Numbered from the stretch's first letter, positions 16,749 through 24,793 are shown. The stretch: 55,023 bases of DNA from an uncultured Eubacteriales bacterium (GCA_900546315.1 URCP01000006.1:1-55023), one strand, 5' to 3'. Notes: generated by a model not told the origin, from the sequence alone. Numbers and translations: made by a program.

Positions 16749-17062
16749 TATAATTTCAAATACCTTTCTTGACGGAAGAGCGTTCAAAACACTCTTTCGT
16801 CCGTTCTCAGGGTCATCGCCGCGCGGTGGAAAATTTTCTCCGTGCGCTGTTGACAGATCTTATTTTTATACAGTTCTCAACACCACGCGCCGCGCGTCTG
16901 TAGATTTATTTTCCAACAGCCATGGCGTCGTTTTTTTTTATAAATGAAGGAATCTTTTAATCGGCGCGAAAATTAAATTCCACGCTCTTTCATTAAATTC
17001 TTCACAGCCTTTTCTACAGCCTGTGGAAAAAAATCAACATTAAAATCGGTGTTGATAATATG
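16749..17062 (-). other. gyrB-gyrA intergenic region with clustered DnaA-box-like sites
   Basis: This 314-base AT-rich gap has no gene. At its gyrB end three DnaA-box-like 9-mers are packed into 37 bases: TGTGGAAAA (17022-17030, reverse of TTTTCCACA), AAATCAACA (17031-17039), and TGTTGATAA (17050-17058, reverse of TTATCAACA). They use the same TCAACA core as the boxes in oriC. The rest holds poly-T and poly-A tracts. No clear consensus promoter for gyrA was found by eye. Confidence 0.5.
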
Positions 17063-19165
17063 TTAAATATCAAGGTTCGTCGCGTAGACCGCGTTCTGTT
17101 CGATGAACTCGCGGCGCGGCTCGACCTTGTCTCCCATGAGTATCGAGAAGGTCTCATCGCAGGCAACCGCGTCCTCGATGTTGACTTTCAGAAGAGTTCT
17201 CGTCTCCGGGTTCATCGTCGTCTCCCAGAGCTGTTCAGGATCCATCTCACCAAGACCCTTGTATCTCTCAGCCTCGGCGTTGCCTCCGAGTTCAGCGATC
17301 CTCATATCCCTCTCGGCGTCCGAGAAAGCGTATCTCTCCTGGTTTCCGCGCTTCACCTTGTAGAGCGGCGGCTGAGCGAGGAAAACGTGTCCGTCCTCGA
17401 TCAACTTCTTCATGTGCCTGAAGAAGAATGTCAGCAGCAGTATGCGTATGTGCGAGCCGTCGACATCGGCATCCGCCATGAGGATTATCTTGCCGTATCT
17501 GAGCTTGTTTATATCGAACTCCTCACCGATTCCACAGCCGAGCGCCTGGATTATCGGTATCAGCGACTGGTTCGTGTAGACCTTGTCAAGCCTGCTCTTC
17601 TCGACATTGAGAACCTTGCCGCGCAGAGGCAGTATCGCCTGGAATTTCGAGTTTCTTCCGGATTTCGCGGAGCCGCCTGCGGAATCTCCCTCGACGAGGT
17701 AGAGTTCGGTCAGCTCGACGCGTCTCTCCTGGCAGTCCGCGAGCTTTCCCGGGAGAGTAGAGCCCTCGAGCACCGACTTTCTTCTTGTCAGTTCCCTTGC
17801 TTTTCTCGCCGCCTCGCGCGCCCTCGACGCCGCGAGCGATTTTTCGAGTATCGCCTTCGCGGAGTTCGGGTTCTCCTCGAGGTATTCGCTGAGTTTTTCT
17901 GTGACGATGCCCGAAACGAGCGTGCGCATCTCGGAGTTTCCGAGCTTTGCCTTGGTCTGCGACTCAAACTGCGCGTCGGTGAGCTTGACGCTTATGACCG
18001 CGCAGAGTCCCTCGCGTGTGTCCTCACCGGTGAGATTCTTGTCGTCCGCCTTGAGGATGCCGTGCTTTCTCGCGTAATCATTCAGCACAGCTGTGAGCGC
18101 CGTTCTGAAGCCGGTCTCGTGGGTTCCGCCCTCGATCGTGTGCATATTGTTCGCGAAGGACATGATGTTCTCGTTATAGCTGTCATTGTACTGCATTGCG
18201 ACCTCAGCTATAGAGTCGTTCTTCTCCCCGCGCATATAGATTACGTCCGGGTGGATCATCGCGAGTCTGCGCACCTTGTTCAGGTGCTCGACGAAGCTCT
18301 TTATTCCGCCCTCGTAGCAAAGCTCGACCTCCGGCTTGCCGATCAGCGGAGACGGCTTCTCGTCCGCGTCAGCCGCGCTGTCCTGAGCCTTTGCCGCCAT
18401 GTCCTCGCTGTCAAGAGCGTTCTCCGCGGCAGCGTTTTCGTCCGGAGCGTCCGCCTCGTCCTCGGTGCGGAGCTTTTCCTCCGCCGCCTCCTGAGCCGCC
18501 GCAGCTGCCTTCGCCGCCTGAGAGGATCCCCTCTCGTCGCGGAGGATTATCTTCACGCCGGCGTTGAGGAACGCCTGCTCTCTCAGACGATTGAGAACCG
18601 TCTGGTAATCGAACACGGTCTCCTCGAAGATCGTAGGATCCGGCTTGAAGCGCACATAAAGACCGTGCTTTCCCTCGGAAGAGCCGACATGAGCGAACGG
18701 TCTCGCGACCTTGCCGCGCTCGAAGCGCTCGGTATACCTCTCGCCCTCATAGCAGTTGTCTATCTCCATCCACTCGGAGAGAGCGTTGACGACAGACGCG
18801 CCGACGCCGTGAAGACCGCCCGCGATCTTGTATCCCTCGCCGCCGAACTTTCCTCCGGCGTGAAGGACGGTGAAGACAACCTCCATTGTCGGGAGCTTGA
18901 CCTTGTGGTGTATCTGGCTCGGGACGCCGCGTCCGTCGTCCTGGACCGAGACGCTGTTGTCCGGGTAAAGCGTGACGATTATCTTGTCGCACCAGCCCGC
19001 GAGCGCCTCGTCTATAGAGTTGTCGACGATCTCATATATCAGGTGATGAAGACCGCGTATAGAGGTGGAGCCTATATACATTCCGGGGCGTTTTCTGACC
19101 GCCTCGAGACCTTCAAGCACCTGTATCTGGTTTTCGTCGTAATTTATGTTTTTCTGCTCTGCCAT
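17063..19165 (-). CDS. gyrB: DNA gyrase subunit B (with ~60-residue low-complexity insert)
   Basis: The ATPase subunit of gyrase, 700 residues. Present are the GHKL ATPase motifs (EIVDNSIDEA, DDGRGVP, GGLHGVGASVVNALS), the transducer domain, the TOPRIM motifs EGDSAGGSAKSGRN and DADVDGSHIRILLLT, and the C-terminal KGLGEMDPEQLWETTMNPE. Residues about 213-276 (bases 18338-18529) are an Ala/Glu/Asp-rich insert between NAGVKIILRDER and the PEVELCYEGGI strand, where most gyrases have only a few residues. This explains the excess length. CGAAAGG lies 7 bases before the ATG. It follows recF and remB, as in other Firmicutes. Confidence 0.97.
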   Translation of the reverse strand: MAEQKNINYDENQIQVLEGLEAVRKRPGMYIGSTSIRGLHHLIYEIVDNSIDEALAGWCDKIIVTLYPDNSVSVQDDGRGVPSQIHHKVKLPTMEVVFTVLHAGGKFGGEGYKIAGGLHGVGASVVNALSEWMEIDNCYEGERYTERFERGKVARPFAHVGSSEGKHGLYVRFKPDPTIFEETVFDYQTVLNRLREQAFLNAGVKIILRDERGSSQAAKAAAAAQEAAEEKLRTEDEADAPDENAAAENALDSEDMAAKAQDSAADADEKPSPLIGKPEVELCYEGGIKSFVEHLNKVRRLAMIHPDVIYMRGEKNDSIAEVAMQYNDSYNENIMSFANNMHTIEGGTHETGFRTALTAVLNDYARKHGILKADDKNLTGEDTREGLCAVISVKLTDAQFESQTKAKLGNSEMRTLVSGIVTEKLSEYLEENPNSAKAILEKSLAASRAREAARKARELTRRKSVLEGSTLPGKLADCQERRVELTELYLVEGDSAGGSAKSGRNSKFQAILPLRGKVLNVEKSRLDKVYTNQSLIPIIQALGCGIGEEFDINKLRYGKIILMADADVDGSHIRILLLTFFFRHMKKLIEDGHVFLAQPPLYKVKRGNQERYAFSDAERDMRIAELGGNAEAERYKGLGEMDPEQLWETTMNPETRTLLKVNIEDAVACDETFSILMGDKVEPRREFIEQNAVYATNLDI

Positions 19166-19311
19166 TGTGATTCCTTTCGTTTAGGACACACCGAACGATT
19201 CGTTTTTTCACGGAAAAAGCCTTTGATTCACGCGCCTTTTCACGTTAAACCCACATCTGATCAGTGTTTTATTTATACTGCACGCGCCACCGACAAAGAC
19301 GCGGCGCGCCG

Positions 19312-19566
19312 TCACTCGCCCTCTCTGCTGCGCCCGATGAGCGCCCCCACAGAGAGCTGCGAGACATATACCTTCTTCCCGGGATCCTCCGTGACGATGA
19401 ACGACTTCGGCAGCTCCTCGCGGATATTGACGAGCCGCCCGTCCTTCTCCGCGCGCTTTAAGAACTCCCTCGTCGCCGGAGCCATTGTCGCCGTGTCCAT
19501 ATCGAATATCCCGATTATGCTCTTTGTCCTGATGATTCGGCTGTTTCCAGCGTGTACATACATCAT
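19312..19566 (-). CDS. remB: RemA/RemB-family (DUF370) DNA-binding regulator
   Basis: An 84-residue DUF370 protein. Bacillus RemA is a DNA-binding regulator of matrix genes, and RemB (YaaB) is its paralogue encoded between recF and gyrB. The sequence shows the family pattern: hydrophobic N-terminus MMYVHAGNSRII, IIGIFDMDTAT, and a C-terminal SFIVTEDPGKKVYVSQLSVGAL. Its start overlaps the recF stop by 4 bases, so the two are co-translated. The position between recF and gyrB supports the RemB assignment; a role in biofilm control here is only inferred. Confidence 0.85.
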   Translation of the reverse strand: MMYVHAGNSRIIRTKSIIGIFDMDTATMAPATREFLKRAEKDGRLVNIREELPKSFIVTEDPGKKVYVSQLSVGALIGRSREGE

Positions 19567-20744
19567 GTCGCGCCGCCTCCGATCCCGTTTTCATTTTCCG
19601 GTTCCTTCCGGACCGTCATATCTACGGGCGGAACGTCTGAATAGTGCCCGTCCTCGACGTATATATACCTGACATTCCTCGCGAACGGCGGCGGAGTGCA
19701 GGCGGTCATGATAACCTGTCTGTCCCCGAGCCTTGAAAGCAGAAACCTCTGCCTTGTCGGGTCGAGCTCGGAAAGGACGTCGTCGAACAGGAAGACCGGA
19801 TGCTCCCCAGTGTATTCCATCGAGATCTCTCCCTCTCCGAGCTTCATCGCGAGCGCGAGCGATCTCTGCTGCCCCTGTGACGCGTACAGACGCGCCTCAC
19901 GACAGTCGAGGGATATATCTATATCATCCTTGTGCGAGCCGTACAGCGTCGCTCCTGCGGCGATCTCGCGCGCCGTGTTCGATGTCAGCGCCTTCAGATA
20001 GAGCGAATACGCCTCCGCCTCTCCGATCGGCTCGTCCGTCTTCAGGCTGTTCTTATATACCAGCGCCGGCGTCTCTGACGGTCCGCCGTCCGACAGCTCC
20101 TCGAAGAAGCGTTTGACGCACCTGTCGAGCTGCTTTATATACGCGCGTCTCGCGACGAAAATCTGCGACGCCGACAGGGACAGCTGATCCGAATAGACGT
20201 CAAGCAGCGAAATGTCCCCGGCGCCGTCCTGAAGCTGCTTCAGAAGAGCGTTGCGCTCGGAGAGCACCTTATTATGCCTTGATAGCGCCGCTAGATACGA
20301 CGGGCTCAGCTGACAGAGCGCTATGTCGAGAAAGCTGCGCCGCTCCGCGGGTCCCGCCTTCACGAGCATCAGGTGCTCCGGACAGAAGAGCACCGCGCGG
20401 AAGCATCCGACGAGCTCCGCGAGCCTTGTGACCGGCGCCCCGTTCTTTCTGCATTCCCGCCGTTTCGCGACCTCCTGTGAGTACGCGCGGAAGATTATCT
20501 CCTGCTCCCGTCTCGAATCCTTCATGTCGAGCGTCACCTCGAAGAAAGGACTGCCGAACTTCACCATCTCGCGCTCACGCGGCGTGCGGAAGCTCTTTCC
20601 GGCTGCCATCAGGTAGATCGCCTCGAGGGCGTTCGTCTTTCCCTCCGCGTTATTTCCGAGGAAAACATTCACTCCCGGAGAGAAACTTATATCCGCCTCC
20701 TCGATATTACGGAAGCCGCGGCATCTAAGCCGTTCCGCGATCAT
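19563..20744 (-). CDS. recF: DNA replication and repair protein RecF
   Basis: RecF is an SMC-like ATPase that loads RecA at gapped DNA. The 393-residue sequence has Walker A GNNAEGKTN (about residues 30-38), the GKSFR segment, the signature region YASQGQQRSLALAMKLGE, and Walker B PVFLFDDVLSELD. It ends with a ~25-residue Pro/Glu/Gly tail beyond the usual end. Start and stop codons overlap its neighbours by 4 bases on each side (dnaN and remB), indicating a tight operon. The small S4-domain gene yaaA, normally between dnaN and recF in Bacillus, is absent. Confidence 0.95.
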   Translation of the reverse strand: MIAERLRCRGFRNIEEADISFSPGVNVFLGNNAEGKTNALEAIYLMAAGKSFRTPREREMVKFGSPFFEVTLDMKDSRREQEIIFRAYSQEVAKRRECRKNGAPVTRLAELVGCFRAVLFCPEHLMLVKAGPAERRSFLDIALCQLSPSYLAALSRHNKVLSERNALLKQLQDGAGDISLLDVYSDQLSLSASQIFVARRAYIKQLDRCVKRFFEELSDGGPSETPALVYKNSLKTDEPIGEAEAYSLYLKALTSNTAREIAAGATLYGSHKDDIDISLDCREARLYASQGQQRSLALAMKLGEGEISMEYTGEHPVFLFDDVLSELDPTRQRFLLSRLGDRQVIMTACTPPPFARNVRYIYVEDGHYSDVPPVDMTVRKEPENENGIGGGAT

Positions 20745-21889
20745 TTAAGCATCCTGAACGGCACGACGAGGAAGGTGAACCGATCGTTCTCGTCCGCGTC
20801 GGACGGCTCTATTATCATCGAGATGAGCGGCGTCGACAGGGACAGTCTGACCGTGTCGCACTGCGCCGCGCGGAGGGCGTCTGTGAGGTAGCGGCAGTTG
20901 AAGCCGATCTCGATCTCGCCGCCCTGCTGGGTCGTCGGTATCTCGTCGTGGACCTTTCCGCTCGCGGAGACGGAGGTTATCTCGACCTTGTTGTCATGGA
21001 AGAAGCAGCGCGCGGAGGACTGGTTCTTTCCCGCCGCCTCGTCGGTAACGACCGACGCGCGCTCGAGAGCGCCCTGGAAGCTTGCCGTGTCGATCTCGAC
21101 GAAGATCGCGCTGTTCTTCGGGATGATCCGCTCGTAATCTATATAGTCGCCCTCGATAAGACGGCTGAAGAAGACGATATCGCGGTTCTCGAAGCGGAAT
21201 ATGACCTGCTTGCGGCTGACGTTTATGCTGACCGTCTCGTCCGGCTCATTCAGGAGCTTTACAACCTCGCCGAGGGTGCGTCCGGGAACAATGAAGGACA
21301 TATCGAGTTCGCCGTCCGCATCCGTCGTGTTCTCAAGGTCGCATACCTTCTCGCGCACCGCGAGGCGGAAGCTGTCGCAGCCGACCGTCGTTATCTTCTT
21401 GCCGTTTATTCTGAAGAGCGCGCCGTTGAAGGTCGCGCGCGCGTCGTTCTGCGCCACGGCGAAGAGGGTGCGGGTGATCATGTTTTTGAGATCCTTCTGC
21501 TTTATGTTGAAGCCCTTGCGGTTCGAGATGTCCGGGAGGGTCGGATATTCGCGCGGATCCATGCCGTTTATCTCAAATTCACTGCTGCCGCTCGAGATCT
21601 TCGCTCTCCATGTCGGTCCGACCTCTATGGATACCTCAGCCGCCGGCATGAGCTTAATTATGGAATTGAGGCTCGCAGCGTTTATGACGCAGGCGCCCTG
21701 CTCGATTATGTCCGCGTAGATCTCTATGCGGATACCTTTTTCCATGTCGTAGCCGACGATGACAGCGCGCTCGCCGGTGCAGTCGAGGAGAATTCCCTCC
21801 GCCGACGCGATGGTGCTCTTGGTTGAAACGCAGGAGAGCGCCGTCGAAATGGCACTTCCGAGTATGTCTTTATTAAAATTAACCTTCAT
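20741..21889 (-). CDS. dnaN: DNA polymerase III beta subunit (sliding clamp)
   Basis: The 382-residue sliding clamp tethers the polymerase to DNA. N-terminal MKVNFNKDILGSAI, internal GPTWRAKISSGSSEFEINGMDPREYPTLPD, and the C-terminal TFLVVPFRMLK are typical of Clostridia DnaN. Length is normal. The ATG at 21889 is used; a TTG three codons upstream is less likely. No strong Shine-Dalgarno lies close by. The gene borders oriC and is the first of dnaN-recF-remB-gyrB. Confidence 0.96.
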   Translation of the reverse strand: MKVNFNKDILGSAISTALSCVSTKSTIASAEGILLDCTGERAVIVGYDMEKGIRIEIYADIIEQGACVINAASLNSIIKLMPAAEVSIEVGPTWRAKISSGSSEFEINGMDPREYPTLPDISNRKGFNIKQKDLKNMITRTLFAVAQNDARATFNGALFRINGKKITTVGCDSFRLAVREKVCDLENTTDADGELDMSFIVPGRTLGEVVKLLNEPDETVSINVSRKQVIFRFENRDIVFFSRLIEGDYIDYERIIPKNSAIFVEIDTASFQGALERASVVTDEAAGKNQSSARCFFHDNKVEITSVSASGKVHDEIPTTQQGGEIEIGFNCRYLTDALRAAQCDTVRLSLSTPLISMIIEPSDADENDRFTFLVVPFRMLK

Positions 21890-21924
21890 GATTTTCAAAC
21901 GTCTTTAATGACGTCCTCTCTTTT

Positions 21925-22047
21925 TAATGATTCTGATTGGCTTCCCAAAAATTAAAATTAATTAAAGCTGGCTTGGGATTTCCACACTTTAATATAAAAA
22001 TTAAAAAAATGAAATTCAAAGAAATAAAAACTAATAAAGATTAAAAT
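21925..22047. other. Candidate DNA unwinding element
   Basis: Long A/T tracts (for example AATTAAAATTAATTAAAG and ATATAAAAATTAAAAAAATG) make this the most AT-rich stretch of the origin. It lies immediately beyond the TAG triplets, where the duplex should melt first. Confidence 0.7.
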
Positions 22048-22087
22048 TAGTAGTCGTAGTAGTAGGCACTGTAGAAATTGTTGAAAG
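22048..22087 (+). other. DnaA-trio element with adjacent DnaA boxes
   Basis: TAG TAG TCG TAG TAG TAG (22048-22065) is followed by GCAC and then two abutting box-like 9-mers, TGTAGAAAT (22070-22078) and TGTTGAAAG (22079-22087, reverse CTTTCAACA). DnaA-trios are described as repeated 3'-GAT-5' triplets between a DnaA box and the unwinding element; this arrangement and polarity agree. Confidence 0.72.
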
Positions 22088-22453
22088 CCCGGTAAACCGC
22101 GCCGCGCCTGGATCTTCACGCCGAGATTCTTAAAAATTTCCTGTTGCTCTCCCGTGGATACGCTCTTGAAAACTCCTGGCCCCGCGGCGGCGTTCCTGCC
22201 GCCTGTGGACGAATGTGAACCGATCACTGTTTATATGTTAAAAACGCTGTGAAAAGACGACGGGAATCCGGACCGCACGGCGAACCGGTCGGTTGAAACT
22301 GTTGATCCGCCGGATGTTGATATCAGGCATGCCGTCCGGATTCATGGACGCGTTCCGACAGCCATGTGGCTTTTTTATCAACAGACCAGCGACGTCGGAA
22401 ACTGTCTGTCCCGCGCCGTTTCCGGCGCAATTTCACCGGCTTCTTCAACAGGA

Positions 22454-22482
22454 TATCAACACCAGCGCTGCTGGTGTTGATA
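22454..22482. repeat. 13-bp perfect inverted repeat carrying two DnaA-box-like sites
   Basis: TATCAACACCAGC (22454-22466) and GCTGGTGTTGATA (22470-22482) are exact reverse complements around GCT. Each arm starts with a TATCAACA box, so the two boxes face each other at the dnaA-proximal end of oriC. As RNA it would also be a hairpin just past the dnaA stop codon, so a termination role is possible. Confidence 0.7.
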
Positions 22483-22532
22483 AAGCCTTGGCTGTGTATG
22501 TAAAACCTGTATACACCGGCTTTTTTTGTTTG

Positions 22533-24023
22533 TCAGCCCTTGATTTCCTTCGTCAGGTCCGCTATGTCAATGTCGGTGATTGAGTTCGAGCCGAGCTCCT
22601 TCTCGATCGTCTTGAGTGAATTTATAACCGTCGTGTGGTCGCGGTTGAATATCTTCCCGATCTGAGGGAGCGACATATCAGTCAGCTTCCGGATCAGGTA
22701 TATGGATATGTGTCTTGCCCACGCGATCTCCTTGGTGCGCTTCGAGCCGCGGATATCCTCGGTCGAGACGCCGTATTTCTTCGCGACCTTCTCGAGGATG
22801 CGGTCGATCGTCACTCCGACCGGCTCTCCGCCCGTCATGAGATCTGCGATCGAGTTCTTCGCGAGCTCAATCGTTATCGGGGTCCCGGTCAGCATACTGA
22901 GCGCGCCGAGCTTCTTGATCGCGCCCTCCATCTGTCTTATGTTCGACTTCAGGTTCTCGGCGAGGAAATTGACGACGTCGTTCGAGAGCTTTATGTCCAT
23001 CGCCGCCGCCTTCTTTTTGAGTATCGCGGCGCGCAGGTCGGCGTCCGGCGGCTGGATGTCCGCCGTTATGCCCCATTCGAATCTGGTCTTGAGCCTGTCC
23101 TCGAGAGTCTTTATGTCGCGCGGCGGCCGGTCGGACGTCAGGATTATCTGCTTGTGATCCTCATAGAGCGCGTTGAAGGTATGGAAAAACTCCTCCTGAG
23201 TCGAGTCGCGTCCGGCGATGAACTGGATATCGTCTATCAGGAGTATGTCGACCGTCCGGTACTTCTGTCTGAACTGCTCGGTCGTCTTCTTTGAGATGGC
23301 GTCGATGAGCTGGTTCGTGAACTCCTCGCCCTTGACGTAGACTATCCGGAGATTCGGCCGGCTCTTGTTTATGTGATTGATTATCGCGTAGAGAAGGTGC
23401 GTCTTTCCGAGACCGGACGGACCGTAGATGAACAGCGGGTTGTAGGTGTAAGACTCGACGTTAGCGTTGCAGGCGGGATCATTCGCGACCGCGACCGACG
23501 CTGCGTGCGCGAATTTATTCGAGTTTCCGACGATGAAGTTGTCGAACGTGTACTCGCTGAGGTAAGTCTGGTTCTGGAGCGGGGTCTCGGGACGCGGCAC
23601 TTCGCGCTTTACCTGTTCGCCCTCCCCGCTGTCGGCGGATTCTTCGGTTTCCTCCTCCGCCTTATCGGGCAAAGCGGGGGTATCCCCGGAAATATCCCCT
23701 ACATTTGTAGAACTACGTTCATCGGGGAATTCTATCTCCTCATGAACATACTTGTCATACTCCGCGGGGTCTGCCTCCCGGTTGACAATGATGACCTCGA
23801 CCGCGAAGCCGAGCACCTTTTCGAAGGCTTCGCAGAGGGTGTCAAGGTATTTGTTTGTGATGACCTTATATTTGAAAGCCTCGTCGCAGATGAGGACAAC
23901 GTCCTTATCACTGACCGAGTAAAGGGTCATCCGTGAGAACCAAAGCTCCACGAGCGATTTCGACAGGAGCTTCGCGAGCTCGTCAAGAACGAGCCGCCAC
24001 AGATCTTCATAATGGGCCTGCAT
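22533..24023 (-). CDS. dnaA: Chromosomal replication initiator protein DnaA
   Basis: The AAA+ initiator that binds DnaA boxes and opens oriC. Domain I is at the N-terminus (YEDLWRLVLDELAKLLSK). An acidic linker follows, then YTFDNFIVGNSNKFAHAAS-type domain III with Walker A GPSGLGKTH and Walker B LLIDDIQFIAG. Domain IV ends IGKIFNRDHTTVINSLKTI. The domain IV signature is one residue shorter than the common FGGRDHTTV. I chose ATG 24023 (496 residues, MQAHYEDLW) because GAAAGG lies 15 bases upstream and the nine extra codons from 24050 overlap that site. The promoter is at 24135-24163. The gene faces rpmH divergently. Confidence 0.97.
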   Translation of the reverse strand: MQAHYEDLWRLVLDELAKLLSKSLVELWFSRMTLYSVSDKDVVLICDEAFKYKVITNKYLDTLCEAFEKVLGFAVEVIIVNREADPAEYDKYVHEEIEFPDERSSTNVGDISGDTPALPDKAEEETEESADSGEGEQVKREVPRPETPLQNQTYLSEYTFDNFIVGNSNKFAHAASVAVANDPACNANVESYTYNPLFIYGPSGLGKTHLLYAIINHINKSRPNLRIVYVKGEEFTNQLIDAISKKTTEQFRQKYRTVDILLIDDIQFIAGRDSTQEEFFHTFNALYEDHKQIILTSDRPPRDIKTLEDRLKTRFEWGITADIQPPDADLRAAILKKKAAAMDIKLSNDVVNFLAENLKSNIRQMEGAIKKLGALSMLTGTPITIELAKNSIADLMTGGEPVGVTIDRILEKVAKKYGVSTEDIRGSKRTKEIAWARHISIYLIRKLTDMSLPQIGKIFNRDHTTVINSLKTIEKELGSNSITDIDIADLTKEIKG

Positions 24024-24134
24024 AAAATAATGACCATGCCTTTCGCACATACTACGGTCCCGTATCCGCTTCCTATCCGGATTCTTGACGCGCTGACCGA
24101 GAATTATTACATCTATATAAATATATCAAATAAT

Positions 24135-24163
24135 ATTATAGCATAAAAAGCGTCAAAAATCAA
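24135..24163 (-). promoter_or_regulatory. dnaA promoter
   Basis: On the minus strand TTGATT (24158-24163) and TATAAT (24135-24140) are 17 bases apart, giving a leader of about 105 bases. No TCAACA-type DnaA boxes were seen between this promoter and rpmH, so autoregulation by upstream boxes is not evident. The remainder of the 24024-24484 gap holds only the rpmH promoter and leader. Confidence 0.75.
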
Positions 24164-24327
24164 GTGGCAATACGATGATTTTGCGCTCCGGAGCGACTTT
24201 TTTTGCGAAACCCGCCGCGTTCTGCCGGGCGGCGCGGAAAAAGACGGCAGAGGAGTGATCCGCGGGTCTTCAAACGGGGAACAAATCGTAAATTTTTTGA
24301 ATTTCGGAGTTTTTTTTCGAAAAGCTC

Positions 24328-24357
24328 TTGACAAACCCGGTGTGATACGTGTATAAT
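24328..24357 (+). promoter_or_regulatory. rpmH promoter
   Basis: TTGACA (24328-24333) and TATAAT (24352-24357) are 18 bases apart. The ~120-base leader that follows is G+C-rich with CCGG-type inverted repeats near 24393-24412 and 24440-24460 and could fold. Confidence 0.85.
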
Positions 24358-24484
24358 AGTAGGTGTTATTGTGTAATTTCAAAGTCATATCCGGGTCCGG
24401 ACTGTCCGGGCGCGATATTGTTTGAATCAATCCGTGGTCTTGCCGGGGCTTCCCGGGGAGGCGCGATTTGAAGGAGGTGTCAAA

Positions 24485-24619
24485 ATGCTTAGAACATACC
24501 AGCCGAAGAAGCGTCAGAGAAAGGTTGAGCACGGCTTCAGAAAGAGAATGAGAACCGCTGACGGAAGAAAGGTGCTCAAGAGAAGACGCGCAAAGGGCAG
24601 AAAGAGACTCACCTACTGA
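24485..24619 (+). CDS. rpmH: 50S ribosomal protein L34
   Basis: The 44-residue, very basic L34, a structural protein of the large ribosomal subunit. MLRTYQPKKRQRKVEHGFRK and the C-terminal RRRAKGRKRLTY are diagnostic. A strong AAGGAGGTGT lies just before the ATG at 24485, which decides the start over an in-frame extension to 24422. It is the first gene of the rpmH-rnpA-yidD-yidC-jag cluster and diverges from dnaA. Confidence 0.97.
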   Translation: MLRTYQPKKRQRKVEHGFRKRMRTADGRKVLKRRRAKGRKRLTY

Positions 24620-24793
24620 GTTCTTTTATCTTCGAAAAATCAACGCAGCCGATACCGACCGATGACAGACCGGAATGGTCTGACCGTTCGCGGCGAATCG
24701 GGACGTATCGGGCTTGCGGCTCTGCTGTGGTCAGAGCTTTGGAAGACAATAGCCAACGAGCAAGAAGAAACCGCCGAAGAGTTCGGGGAAGAT

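Larger units (their letters stand above)
21890..22532. other. oriC: Chromosomal replication origin (oriC) between dnaA and dnaN
   Basis: This 643-base gap has no gene and shows an ordered origin. Next to dnaN is a strongly AT-rich stretch (about 21925-22047). Then come TAG-type triplets (22048-22065) and two abutting DnaA-box-like 9-mers (22070-22087). Toward dnaA is a cluster of TCAACA-core boxes: TGTTGATCC 22300, TGTTGATAT 22315, TTATCAACA 22375, TCTTCAACA 22442, ATATCAACA 22453 and TGTTGATAA 22475. The gene context dnaA-oriC-dnaN and the order boxes-trios-AT-rich segment match the Bacillus subtilis unwinding region. A T-run near 22520 lies beside the dnaA stop codon. Confidence 0.85.

Noticed and set aside
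17060..19672. An 870-codon open frame on the plus strand across gyrB and remB
   Set aside because: It is antisense to two certain genes. Its composition (Arg/Leu/Val/Asp/Glu-rich, no recognisable domain) is the mirror of their G+C-rich codons.
24024..24050. Nine extra N-terminal codons for dnaA
   Set aside because: The upstream ATG would place the GAAAGG ribosome binding site inside the gene and has no site of its own.
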